NCBI GenBank assembly: GCA_900545245.1
Contig: UQYV01000027.1
Coordinates: 1-44,361, forward strand
From: an uncultured Bacteroidales bacterium
Lineage (GTDB): Bacteria; Bacteroidota; Bacteroidia; Bacteroidales; UBA932
Reading direction: 5' to 3'
DNA: 44,361 bases
Program-made: the position numbers and the translations under genes
Notes under the pieces: model-generated
Told to the model about the DNA's origin: nothing
The model's database searches: none
The model's input: only the letters and a program-made list of their open reading frames with translations
Shown: positions 16,122 to 24,864 of the stretch, piece after piece
Position numbering within the stretch: the first letter of the stretch is position 1
Layout: every line of letters begins with the position of its first letter

Positions 16122-19100
16122 ATGAAACGGTTTCTTGTCTCTCTGGTGCTTTTGGCATCGGTGGGGGTCGCTGCTTTTGCGCAGCAGATAAAGATCACCG
16201 GTCGTGTGACGGACAGTCACGGTGAGCCGATTCCGTGGGCCAATGTGTTTCAGAAAGGTACCCAGAACGGAACAACGACAGATGATGACGGCAGATATGA
16301 AATTTCCGTCAAGTCGGGAGATGCCGTGTTGGTGGCATCCTTTATCGGCTACCAGGACAAGGAACAGTCCTCTTCCGGAAAAAGCATCGTGAACTTCAGT
16401 CTCGACTCCGACTCCGAAGTTCTTGACAATGCGGTCGTCATTGGCTACGGCACGGCCCGCCGTCAGGATCTCACCGGCTCCGTGGCCTCCATCAATTCCG
16501 ACAACCTCAAGAACCATGTGATGTTTTCCGTGGATGACGCGCTCAAGGGCGGAGTCGCCGGACTTATGGTGTCTTCTACAAGTGGCCAGCCTGGAGCCGC
16601 ATCCAAGATGCTCATCCGAGGAGCGGCCTCGCTTTCCGGCTCGACATCCCCTCTCATCGTCGTGGACGGCTTTCCTCTCGGAGATGTGTCCACTTCTTCT
16701 GGAATGGGAATGTCAGGACTTGATTCACAGATGAGTTCGCTCTCAATGATAAACACCGAGGACATCGCGTCCATCGAGGTCCTCAAGGACGCCTCCTCCA
16801 CGGCAATTTACGGAAACAGGGGCGCGAACGGCGTCATCATGATCACGACAAAGAAGGGACGCGCCTCCAACGGCAGAATCCAGTACAACGGATATGTCAG
16901 CATGCAGAACCTTCCCCATAAGTACGATATGCTCGACTTCAGGGGCTATGCGTCCATGATGAACACGAAGAATCCGTCATATCTCCTTTTCAGCGACTCC
17001 GACGGCAACCTGCGCAACTTTGACTACGACAGGATTCAGAGCATCGACTGGCAGGATAGAATCTACAGAACGGGATTCATCCACAACCACAACCTCTCGA
17101 TGCAGCACGCGACGGACAAGACAAATTTCCTGATAAGTGCGTCGTACATGCAGAATGAGTCAATCATCATCTGCACAGACTGGCAGAAACTCACGGCGAA
17201 AGCCAATATCGATCACAAGTTCACCGACAAGCTCAAGATCGGGGCTGACATCAACTACAGTCGCATCATTGACGATGGTGTGCCTACTTCCGGCGGTGAC
17301 GGAACGGCTGTCGGCACAATCATGAGCGCCCTGCTCTCGCAGCCTTTTGACCTGCGCGACGAACAGACTCAGACTCTATTCCGTAGGGCAGGGGTGGAGC
17401 AGTACATGATAAACACTTTCAACGAGGGCAATAAGCAGAACCCGGTGACGATGGCAAACGACATCAAGATGAAGAAAATCCTGAACCGCACCATCGCCAA
17501 CTCCTATGTTCAGTACAACATACTCGACGATCTTATTTTCAAGGTGACGGCCGGCTTTGACAACTACACGATGGAGGACAAGCAGTTCTACCCGACCACG
17601 ACTCCGCGCGGCTACCTCTACAACGGCCAGGCCTGCATGGCGAACATCTCAAGCTTCGGATGGCTGAACGAGAATACCCTCACATGGTCTCCGACATTTG
17701 CGGAGAAACACAGGCTCAACCTTATGGCGGGCGTGACCGAGCAGGGCTCGCGTTACTACTACAACGCCACCGAGGCCTCCTCATTCACAAACGAGTCGCT
17801 CGGCTACAACAATCTTTCGCTCGCAAAAGACTTCCATTCCTACTCCAACACGAGCAAGGGTGCGATGCTCTCGTTCATATTCAGAGGTAACTACGCCTAT
17901 GATGACCGTTACATCGGCACATTCACCTTCCGTCGCGACGGCACGTCATCCTTCCTCAAAAACAAATGGGGCTCGTTCTTCTCCGGAGCGCTCGCGTGGA
18001 ACGCCAAACAGGAGGAGTTCCTCAAGTACAACAACGCAATCAGCACTCTCAAGCTCAGGGCGTCTGTGGGTGAGGTTGGAAACTCTAACGTACCGACATC
18101 CGGATCATTCGCGCAGCTTTACACGACAAGTACGGCGTTCGGCACCGACCTCAGCATAGGCCAGTCTCCAGTTACCCTCGCCAATGAGAACTTGACTTGG
18201 GAAAAGACGCTTGAGTACAACCTCGGCCTTGAGTTCGGAATTTTTGACGAGAGGCTACACTTCGACCTCGACCTCTACCACAAGACCACCCGCGACCTCC
18301 TTCTCGAGGCTCCGGTGCTCAATATCTCGGGATATACGAAGGCATGGCAGAACGTCGGAAGCATCCGCAACATGGGTGTCGAGTTTTCGATGAACGCAAC
18401 TCTCATTGATATGAAAGACTTTCAGTGGACGTTCAACGGCAATATAAGCAGCAATAATTCCAAAATCCTCAAGCTCGGTCAGGACGGGGCTCCGATTTAT
18501 CTTGGCATCAACTGTCTCGGCGGCCAGAACGCGGTCATCCTCCGCGAGGGCGGCAGTGTCGGTGAACTCTACGGCTATAGGGCAATCGGGCTCTATCAGC
18601 TTGATGAGTTCACGGCAACCGAGAGCACGACAAAGCCGGGGACGTACACCTACACGGTAAAGGACGGAGTTCCGGTTCAGGGCGTGAGCGAGCAGCCGGG
18701 GTCAATCAAACTCTGGGACAAGGACGGCAACGGAAAGATTGACGACAACGACCGCGAGGTCATCGGCAACTTTCTTCCGAAGTTCTACGGAGCATTCTCC
18801 ACTACATTCAACTGGAAGTCATTCAACCTCTACCTCGGTTTCCAATACTCCTACGGCAACGATCTCTACAACGCTAACTATGCGATGATAGGCTTTTTCA
18901 ACGGAGACGGCTCGAACCAGAGCTCCGCATGGAACAAGAGGTGGACGGTGGACAATCAGTCTTCACGCTACTACTCCCAGATTTCCAAGGGCCTTGTCTC
19001 ATCCGCATTTGTCGAGGATGCCTCATTTCTCAGGTTTGCATCGGCCAGGTTCACCTACACCCTCCCGAACAAACTGCTTGCGAGGACAAAGCACGTGGAG

Positions 19101-19280
19101 GGCTGCAAATTCTACATTTCTGCCGACAACATCTACACCTTTACGAAGTATTCGGGCTACGATCCCGAAGTCGGAATCAGCCAGAGCAGTGCCTCTGCAA
19201 TTCTTTCGCAGGGATTCGACTACGGAAACTTCCCGCATGCCAGGACATTTACTTTCGGTGTGAACCTTTCATTCAAATAG
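16122..19280 (+). CDS. SusC-like TonB-dependent outer-membrane transporter (PUL1)
   Basis: SusC-type transporters import oligosaccharides across the outer membrane, with a SusD lid and TonB energy. The 1052-residue protein has a signal peptide (MKRFLVSLVLLASVGVAAFAQ), a carboxypeptidase-regulatory-like domain at about 24-100 (ITGRVTDSHGEPIPWANVFQ), the family motif NAVVIGYGTARRQDLTGSVAS, a plug (LIVVDGFPLGD, IEVLKDASSTAIYGNRGANGVI) and a beta-barrel ending in FTFGVNLSFK. A DKDGNGKIDDNDRE motif typical of SusC proteins is present. susD starts 12 bp later. No STN domain is seen, consistent with HTCS rather than ECF-sigma control. Confidence 0.96.
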   Translation: MKRFLVSLVLLASVGVAAFAQQIKITGRVTDSHGEPIPWANVFQKGTQNGTTTDDDGRYEISVKSGDAVLVASFIGYQDKEQSSSGKSIVNFSLDSDSEVLDNAVVIGYGTARRQDLTGSVASINSDNLKNHVMFSVDDALKGGVAGLMVSSTSGQPGAASKMLIRGAASLSGSTSPLIVVDGFPLGDVSTSSGMGMSGLDSQMSSLSMINTEDIASIEVLKDASSTAIYGNRGANGVIMITTKKGRASNGRIQYNGYVSMQNLPHKYDMLDFRGYASMMNTKNPSYLLFSDSDGNLRNFDYDRIQSIDWQDRIYRTGFIHNHNLSMQHATDKTNFLISASYMQNESIIICTDWQKLTAKANIDHKFTDKLKIGADINYSRIIDDGVPTSGGDGTAVGTIMSALLSQPFDLRDEQTQTLFRRAGVEQYMINTFNEGNKQNPVTMANDIKMKKILNRTIANSYVQYNILDDLIFKVTAGFDNYTMEDKQFYPTTTPRGYLYNGQACMANISSFGWLNENTLTWSPTFAEKHRLNLMAGVTEQGSRYYYNATEASSFTNESLGYNNLSLAKDFHSYSNTSKGAMLSFIFRGNYAYDDRYIGTFTFRRDGTSSFLKNKWGSFFSGALAWNAKQEEFLKYNNAISTLKLRASVGEVGNSNVPTSGSFAQLYTTSTAFGTDLSIGQSPVTLANENLTWEKTLEYNLGLEFGIFDERLHFDLDLYHKTTRDLLLEAPVLNISGYTKAWQNVGSIRNMGVEFSMNATLIDMKDFQWTFNGNISSNNSKILKLGQDGAPIYLGINCLGGQNAVILREGGSVGELYGYRAIGLYQLDEFTATESTTKPGTYTYTVKDGVPVQGVSEQPGSIKLWDKDGNGKIDDNDREVIGNFLPKFYGAFSTTFNWKSFNLYLGFQYSYGNDLYNANYAMIGFFNGDGSNQSSAWNKRWTVDNQSSRYYSQISKGLVSSAFVEDASFLRFASARFTYTLPNKLLARTKHVEGCKFYISADNIYTFTKYSGYDPEVGISQSSASAILSQGFDYGNFPHARTFTFGVNLSFK

Positions 19281-19292
19281 GAGGCAAGGTAT

Positions 19293-20873
19293 ATGAAAGC
19301 GAAAACTATAATTACAGTGCTCTGCTCCGCGATTGCGGCCGTTTCCTGCAATTTCCTGGAAACAACTGTCGAGAGCAATATCACCACGAATAACTTTTTC
19401 AAGAATACGGGCGATTTCGACATGGCTCTGACAGGTGTCTACTACACCTTCACTTCTGTCGAATGGGACGCCCAACATCGTTACGGAGACTACTTCACCG
19501 GATTCATGTATTGGGGAAGAATCGGAACGGACGAGGCTTTCGTTTCCAGTGGAAACAACGGCGAGGAACTCATCGGCAACTACACCTACACACCTGAAAA
19601 CCTCTTCGTGGAGAAAGTCTGGTTTATGCAGTATCTCGGCATCCAGCGTGCCAATGTCGTGATTGACAGGCTTAACGCCTACTCCGGCGACCAAGTTTCG
19701 GACTCCGATCGGGCGCGAATACTCGGCGAGGCCCATTTCCTCCGTGCCTGGTTCTATTTCCAACTTGCCCGCTACTATGGTGAGGTGCCGCTCGTTCTGC
19801 AGGAAACTACAGACATCTCAAAACTCAGCACTGAGAAGGCACCGCTTGCGGATGTATATGCTCAGGTGATAAAGGATTACGAAACGGCAGAAGAACTTCT
19901 TCCGGTCACAAACACGCTCGGGCACGCCACAAAGTATGCCGCGACAGCGCTCAAGGCACGCGCCTATCTTCAGATGTCCGGAAAGCCGCTCGAAGACAAG
20001 TCTGCGGCCGCTCTTGCCGCCAAGGCCTGCAAAGAAGTGATAGAAAGCGGCAAGTACGCTCTCGTGACGGACTATTTCTCCCAATTCGACGGCAAGCACG
20101 AGCATAACAGCGAATACATTTTCGATGTCGAATTCGACAACACCGCCAGCAACTCCCTCTACGGAGGTCAGGTCGGAACTGTGGACGGAATACCCCACGA
20201 GCAAAATGCCTATTGGGCACAGGTGCGCACCTACAAGGAGATGTACGACAAGTTCGACCCTGCTGATCTTCGTCGTGAAGCCGTGAATGCCGGCGGACAT
20301 ATCGCCGTCAGCAAGACAAGCGGCAAGGCAGAACTTGTGATGGGGGACGAGAACTACAAGGATAATTATTGGGTCTACAAGTTCCGCCATCCTCTTGACA
20401 AGTCCGACCGCGGAGAGACTTGGGCAAACTGGTGCAACAATATTAACTTCCCGATAATCCGCTATGCCGATGTGCTCTTGATGTACGCCGAGGCCGAGAA
20501 CCGTGCCTATGGTTCTCCGACGGCAGAGTCTCTTGAATGCGTGAATCAGGTGCGCCGCCGTGGTTTCGGCAAAGACATAAACACTCCGGCTGCGGGCGTT
20601 GACCTTCCGATGTCCTCAGGCAGCGAGTTCGACGATGTGATTCTCAAGGAACGCAGCCTTGAACTCTGCTTCGAGGGACATCGCTGGGCAGACCTCGTGC
20701 GCTTTGGCAAACTTCAGGAAGCTTTCCGCTCCGTAGGAATGGACGAGAAGTTCAGACCTTATTACGACCCTGTACGCAATAACTGTCAGGAGAAGCACTC
20801 CATTTTTCCTATCCCTCAGTCAGTAATCGATGCCTCAAACGGCGCAATAGAACAAAACCCGTTATGGAAATAA
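19293..20873 (+). CDS. SusD/RagB-like nutrient-binding lipoprotein (PUL1)
   Basis: SusD proteins cap the SusC barrel and bind glycan at the cell surface. The 526-residue lipoprotein has lipobox Cys19 (IAAVSC), the TPR-rich N-terminal part (ILGEAHFLRAWFYFQLARYYGEVPLV) and the C-terminal RagB/SusD part (IIRYADVLLMYAEAENRA, ERSLELCFEGHRWADLVRFG, FPIPQSVIDASNGAIEQNPLW). It directly follows its cognate susC. The start of the next gene overlaps its last 10 bp, implying translational coupling. Confidence 0.96.
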   Translation: MKAKTIITVLCSAIAAVSCNFLETTVESNITTNNFFKNTGDFDMALTGVYYTFTSVEWDAQHRYGDYFTGFMYWGRIGTDEAFVSSGNNGEELIGNYTYTPENLFVEKVWFMQYLGIQRANVVIDRLNAYSGDQVSDSDRARILGEAHFLRAWFYFQLARYYGEVPLVLQETTDISKLSTEKAPLADVYAQVIKDYETAEELLPVTNTLGHATKYAATALKARAYLQMSGKPLEDKSAAALAAKACKEVIESGKYALVTDYFSQFDGKHEHNSEYIFDVEFDNTASNSLYGGQVGTVDGIPHEQNAYWAQVRTYKEMYDKFDPADLRREAVNAGGHIAVSKTSGKAELVMGDENYKDNYWVYKFRHPLDKSDRGETWANWCNNINFPIIRYADVLLMYAEAENRAYGSPTAESLECVNQVRRRGFGKDINTPAAGVDLPMSSGSEFDDVILKERSLELCFEGHRWADLVRFGKLQEAFRSVGMDEKFRPYYDPVRNNCQEKHSIFPIPQSVIDASNGAIEQNPLWK

Positions 20874-22021
20874 GGAATATAATCGTATTTTGCGCTGCTG
20901 CGCTTCTATCGACAACCATCTCCTGTTCGAAGGAGTGGATTCCGACGCCAGATCCGTCACAGACAAAATGGACCAACCAGGGACCGGAATCTGATGATCC
21001 GACGCCGGAGCCTGAACCTTCGGAGAAATGGACGGAGATTACCGATGCAAAGGTGGCGCTTGGCGAGACCAAAGTGGCCGAGCAGACGTCAAGCACTTTC
21101 ATGAAAGGCTATTGGCCTGACGGAAAGCTGATTCCGATAAAGAAAGGCAATGGGTGGCAGCTCTTCTGGAGCGAGGCTACTGATGCACTGACAACCGGAG
21201 ATACTCCATATCCTGAAGACCACATCTCCAAGCTTGTGAACTCCAGCAAAGTCTGGGGAAAGGAATTCGTCCGCATTGATGGATTCAACGACGGCGGTTC
21301 ATGGTTTATAGGCATATTCCCGCTTGAAAAGGCAGGACGTTATGTCGGGTTTTTCCATGCCGAGAGTCACTGGGACCTCAGCGGCACTGCGCACAAGTCC
21401 ATTGGAGTAGTCTATTCTGATGACTATGGTGCGACGTGGCACGATCCCAAGCCGATAATAACCGACAAGAGCCCCAAGCCTGCGAAACCTGACTGGACCG
21501 GACTTGGCGACGGCTGTGTCATCTGGGATTCGGCAAATTCGCGCTACATCTGCTACTATCAAGGCAAAGTGGCAGGTGGGGCCAACACCATCTGCATGGC
21601 AGCCTCTTCCGATGTGAACGGTGCTCCGGGAACTTGGAAGAAATGGGACGGAGAGGACTTTACGCTTGACGCATGTTCTCCGGAGACCGGACTTGGAGGG
21701 GAGAACATCCCCATCGCAAACCTCACTTCACCGGCCGGGGCAAATCCTTCGGTTATGTGGAACACGTTCCTTAAAAAATGGGTAATGGTCTATGCCACCT
21801 GGGGCAAACGGGTGGTGATTACTTATAGCGATGACGCGCTTCATTGGTCTGCTCCTGTAAAAATCCTCGGTTCCATCGGTTCTCCGGCCTGGTATCCGAA
21901 CCTTATCGGGGAAGACGGGGACCTCACTGGCGGTGAAGTCGCGAAAATATATTGGTCGCACAATCAGAACGACCAGGGCATCAGAGACCTCGGTTATTGC
22001 AAAATCAAATTCTTAAAGTAG
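20864..22021 (+). CDS. Beta-propeller lipoprotein, putative glycoside hydrolase
   Basis: This 385-residue lipoprotein has lipobox Cys21 (STTISC) and an acidic/Pro linker (PDPSQ...ESDDPTPEPEPSEK). The rest shows repeated blade-like strands (GWQLFWSEA, GRYVGFFHAES, SIGVVYSDDYGATWHDPKPI, GDGCVIWDSANSRYICYYQG, KWVMVYATWGKRVVITYSDDALHWSAPVKI) typical of five-bladed propellers of the GH32/43/62/117 or sialidase-like superfamily. I cannot assign a GH family. SDDYGATWHDP and SDDALHWSAP resemble Asp-box-type turns. It overlaps susD by 10 bp and precedes the GH110 gene by 5 bp, so it is in the same operon. A role in removing or binding a side-chain sugar is inferred from context. Confidence 0.7.
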   Translation: MEIRNIIVFCAAALLSTTISCSKEWIPTPDPSQTKWTNQGPESDDPTPEPEPSEKWTEITDAKVALGETKVAEQTSSTFMKGYWPDGKLIPIKKGNGWQLFWSEATDALTTGDTPYPEDHISKLVNSSKVWGKEFVRIDGFNDGGSWFIGIFPLEKAGRYVGFFHAESHWDLSGTAHKSIGVVYSDDYGATWHDPKPIITDKSPKPAKPDWTGLGDGCVIWDSANSRYICYYQGKVAGGANTICMAASSDVNGAPGTWKKWDGEDFTLDACSPETGLGGENIPIANLTSPAGANPSVMWNTFLKKWVMVYATWGKRVVITYSDDALHWSAPVKILGSIGSPAWYPNLIGEDGDLTGGEVAKIYWSHNQNDQGIRDLGYCKIKFLK

Positions 22022-22026
22022 TGTTT

Positions 22027-23880
22027 ATGAATAATATATACAAAACAGTCATTTCTCTGCTGGCTCTTTCCGTTCTCTTTGTCGGCTGCGGCAAGACCGT
22101 AGTCATCAAATATGACGCTGATGTGAAGGACTACACTCCGGTGGTGCGTGAAATTCTTGAAGCCTCTCCAAGGGGAAATGTCACGCTCCGCTTCGACAAG
22201 GGAGTTTATGACTTCTACCCGGAGCAGGCGGCCGAGGAATTTCTGTCCCTTTCCAACAACTGCAGCGGAGAGCGCAGGGTTGCCTTCCTTCTGAAGGATA
22301 TGAAAAACGTGCGGGTCATCGGAGAGGAGACTGATTTCATGTTCCACGGCGGCATCGTTCCGTTTGCAGCAAAAAATTCGGAGAAGGTAGAAATCTCAGG
22401 AGTATCAATTGACTATGACTATCCGTGGACATTCGAGGGCGAGGTCCTTTCCGCAGATCCGGTGCAAAGGAGTTTCGTCGTGCGCGTGTTCCCGGACAAT
22501 AAGTACAGAATCGAGGGCGACCGTCTTTTCTTCGGAGGATATGACTGGGAGTACCCGATGGGGGAAAGCATTGTCTTTAACCCTAAAACCCGTCGCCCGT
22601 GGTATGACACAGCCGCCTACGACCATGGTTACTGGTCCGGCGAAATGGGGGCTCGTGAAATCGAACCCGGCATTATCGAGTTCACCCGCCTGAGCGCCCG
22701 CGATGTGCCTCCTGTGGGAAGCGTCTGGGACGATAAGGGCCCGATGCAGCTCAACCGTTCCTATCCCGGAATTGCCCTGCTTTCAAGCAAGGACATAAAG
22801 GTGAAGGATGTGCATGTGTATAGAAGCGGGGCCATGGCTCTGATAGCCGAGTACTGCGAGAATATATCGGTCTCCGGCTTTTCGACCGCACAACATCCCG
22901 GTTCCCCGAGAATGATCACGGCCTCTGCCGATGCGACACATTTCGTTGACTGCAAGGGACTAGTGCTTCTCGAAGACAGCCATTTCGAGAGCATGCTCGA
23001 CGATGCCACGAACATTCACGGCGTGTACATGAAGGTTGACAGCCTCATTTCCGACAATACATTTGCTGCCGTATTCGGACATTTCCAGCAGGAGGGCAAC
23101 CATTTTGCCGACGTTGGTGACCTGCTTCGCTTCGTGGACAAGACCAGCCTTCAGCCTGTTGCTGAGGCAAGGCTTACATCCATAGACAAGTCTAATCGCT
23201 GCCGCTATGTGATGACTGTCGACGCAGACCTCAGCGGCATCCTTTCCGACCCACGTCGCTATGCTGTCGAGAATACGGCCAGAGGCGCCTCTGCGATTAT
23301 CCGCAACTGTACCGTGGAGTACAACCGTGCCCGTAGCCTGCTGATTTCCACGCCTGGCGATGTACTCATTGAAAACTGCAGGTTCTCCTCGATGATGGCC
23401 GGCATCCGCATCTGCGGCGACGCCAACTACTGGTTCGAGTCTGGCAACACCCGCAACGTCGTTATCCGGAACAACAGCTTTACCGATCTCGGGATAGGCG
23501 GGCGCGAGCCTCAAGCCATACTCCAGATTGACCCTATCATTCCGAAAGATGCCCGTACAAATGACTTTTTCTACCACGACCGCATCGTCTTCGAGAATAA
23601 TATCGTCTCGACTTTCGACGCCCAGGTAATATACGCGCTCAGTGTAAAGTCGTTGGAAATCAAGAATAATAAATTTATAGATACGGGGACATACGCGCCT
23701 CTTTTCCCTCAACTTTCCGTCATTGACGTTCAGTTTTGCGGTGACGTCGAGATTGTCGGGAATGATTTCTCGCAATGGAAGAAAGACGCCACGCTCAGCA
23801 TACACAATTGTGTGGAGGTGGTCAATGATTCGGATGTAGAGGTCGTGGATTCTCCAAATCCTTTCTTTTTTCAGAGTTGA
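22027..23880 (+). CDS. GH110-type alpha-galactosidase lipoprotein (parallel beta-helix)
   Basis: The 617-residue product fits the length and fold of family GH110, inverting exo-alpha-1,3-galactosidases first known for removing the blood-group B galactose. It is a right-handed beta-helix protein with repeats such as AIIRNCTVEYNRARSLLIST and VLIENCRFSSMMAGIRICG. Conserved segments TASADATHFVDCKG (Asp302) and ESMLDDATNIHGVY (Asp325, Asp326) match my recollection of the GH110 active-site acids, including the 23- and 24-residue spacing. The signal peptide has lipobox Cys21 (LFVGC), followed by basic rather than acidic residues. The ATG at 22027 is chosen because it begins the signal peptide; the frame is open 25 codons upstream inside the previous gene. 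The linkage on its real substrate is unknown. Confidence 0.82.
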   Translation: MNNIYKTVISLLALSVLFVGCGKTVVIKYDADVKDYTPVVREILEASPRGNVTLRFDKGVYDFYPEQAAEEFLSLSNNCSGERRVAFLLKDMKNVRVIGEETDFMFHGGIVPFAAKNSEKVEISGVSIDYDYPWTFEGEVLSADPVQRSFVVRVFPDNKYRIEGDRLFFGGYDWEYPMGESIVFNPKTRRPWYDTAAYDHGYWSGEMGAREIEPGIIEFTRLSARDVPPVGSVWDDKGPMQLNRSYPGIALLSSKDIKVKDVHVYRSGAMALIAEYCENISVSGFSTAQHPGSPRMITASADATHFVDCKGLVLLEDSHFESMLDDATNIHGVYMKVDSLISDNTFAAVFGHFQQEGNHFADVGDLLRFVDKTSLQPVAEARLTSIDKSNRCRYVMTVDADLSGILSDPRRYAVENTARGASAIIRNCTVEYNRARSLLISTPGDVLIENCRFSSMMAGIRICGDANYWFESGNTRNVVIRNNSFTDLGIGGREPQAILQIDPIIPKDARTNDFFYHDRIVFENNIVSTFDAQVIYALSVKSLEIKNNKFIDTGTYAPLFPQLSVIDVQFCGDVEIVGNDFSQWKKDATLSIHNCVEVVNDSDVEVVDSPNPFFFQS

Positions 23881-23883
23881 CGT

Positions 23884-24864
23884 ATGAAAGCATATAAACT
23901 CATCACGACTGCGGTGCTGGCGATTATTTCGTCGGCATCGCTTTTTGCACAGAAAATGGAGCCTGACCGGACGGTGAAATTCGCTGATAGGGATACGTGT
24001 GCGCTGTATATGGACATATATGATCCGCAACCGTCGAAAGTTGTGTGCGACGACGGGAAAGTGCGTCCTACGGTGATTCATGTCTTTGGAGGCGGGTTTA
24101 TGGAAGGGTCACGTCATCAGGAATGGCTGCGTCCGTGGTTCCGTCAGATGAATGCGATGGGCTACCGCATGGTTTCGATTGACTACCGGCTCGGCCTCAA
24201 GGGCGTGCGAGAAGTGACGCAGTCGGAGTTCGCGGTGCTGCTGGACAAGGCGATACATCTTGCGGTGGAGGACCTTTTTGCGGCAACGGCCTATCTTGTG
24301 GCGAACGGCTCTGAACTGGGAGTGGATGCGCGGAACATTGTCGTGACCGGCTCCTCTGCGGGCGCGATTACGGCGCAGCAGGCCGAGTGGGAAATCTGTA
24401 ACGGGACGCCGATGACTTCTGTGCTTCCGGAGGGGTTCAACTATGCTGGTATCATGGCCTTTGCCGGAGCTGTCCTCGTTGATGGTGAGCTCGGGTATGC
24501 GTCGAAACCTTGTCCGGTGATGATGTTTCACGGGACGGAGGATGAACTTGTCCCTTATGACGGCGTGACTTCCGGTGGTCTGTCCTTTTGCGGCCCGTGC
24601 AGGATTCAGAAGGCGCTTGAAGCTGCCGGAGCGGCTGTCCGCTTCTATCGCTTTCCGGGCATCAACCATGCGGTTGCGGGCTATATGCCGCAGACAGTCG
24701 ATAAGCAGGTCGATTTTATTGAGCGTAATGTGATGAGGGGTTCGCATGAGTGCGTGGATGCGAAGATTGTCGATCCGTCGCTCCCTACATACAAGACAGA
24801 GAACCCTAACGGACTTTATGACATTCAGCCGGATTCTGTCGGCACATTTGAAAGCATACAATGA
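23884..24864 (+). CDS. Exported alpha/beta-hydrolase, putative carbohydrate esterase
   Basis: This 326-residue secreted enzyme has a signal peptide (MKAYKLITTAVLAIISSASLFAQ). It shows an HVFGGGF oxyanion-hole segment similar to HGGG, the nucleophile elbow GSSAG with Ser158, the acid in HGTEDELVPYDG and His in FPGINHAVAGY, a complete Ser-Asp-His triad in order. It belongs with lipase/esterase (COG0657-like) proteins and could remove acetyl or other ester groups from the PUL1 glycan. It starts 3 bp after the GH110 stop, and its own stop overlaps the next gene by ATGA. Substrate not determinable from sequence. Confidence 0.82.
   Translation: MKAYKLITTAVLAIISSASLFAQKMEPDRTVKFADRDTCALYMDIYDPQPSKVVCDDGKVRPTVIHVFGGGFMEGSRHQEWLRPWFRQMNAMGYRMVSIDYRLGLKGVREVTQSEFAVLLDKAIHLAVEDLFAATAYLVANGSELGVDARNIVVTGSSAGAITAQQAEWEICNGTPMTSVLPEGFNYAGIMAFAGAVLVDGELGYASKPCPVMMFHGTEDELVPYDGVTSGGLSFCGPCRIQKALEAAGAAVRFYRFPGINHAVAGYMPQTVDKQVDFIERNVMRGSHECVDAKIVDPSLPTYKTENPNGLYDIQPDSVGTFESIQ

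Noticed and set aside
22960..24081. 373-residue minus-strand open frame opposite GH110 and the esterase
   Set aside because: It is antisense to two well-supported genes and shows no recognisable motif or signal.
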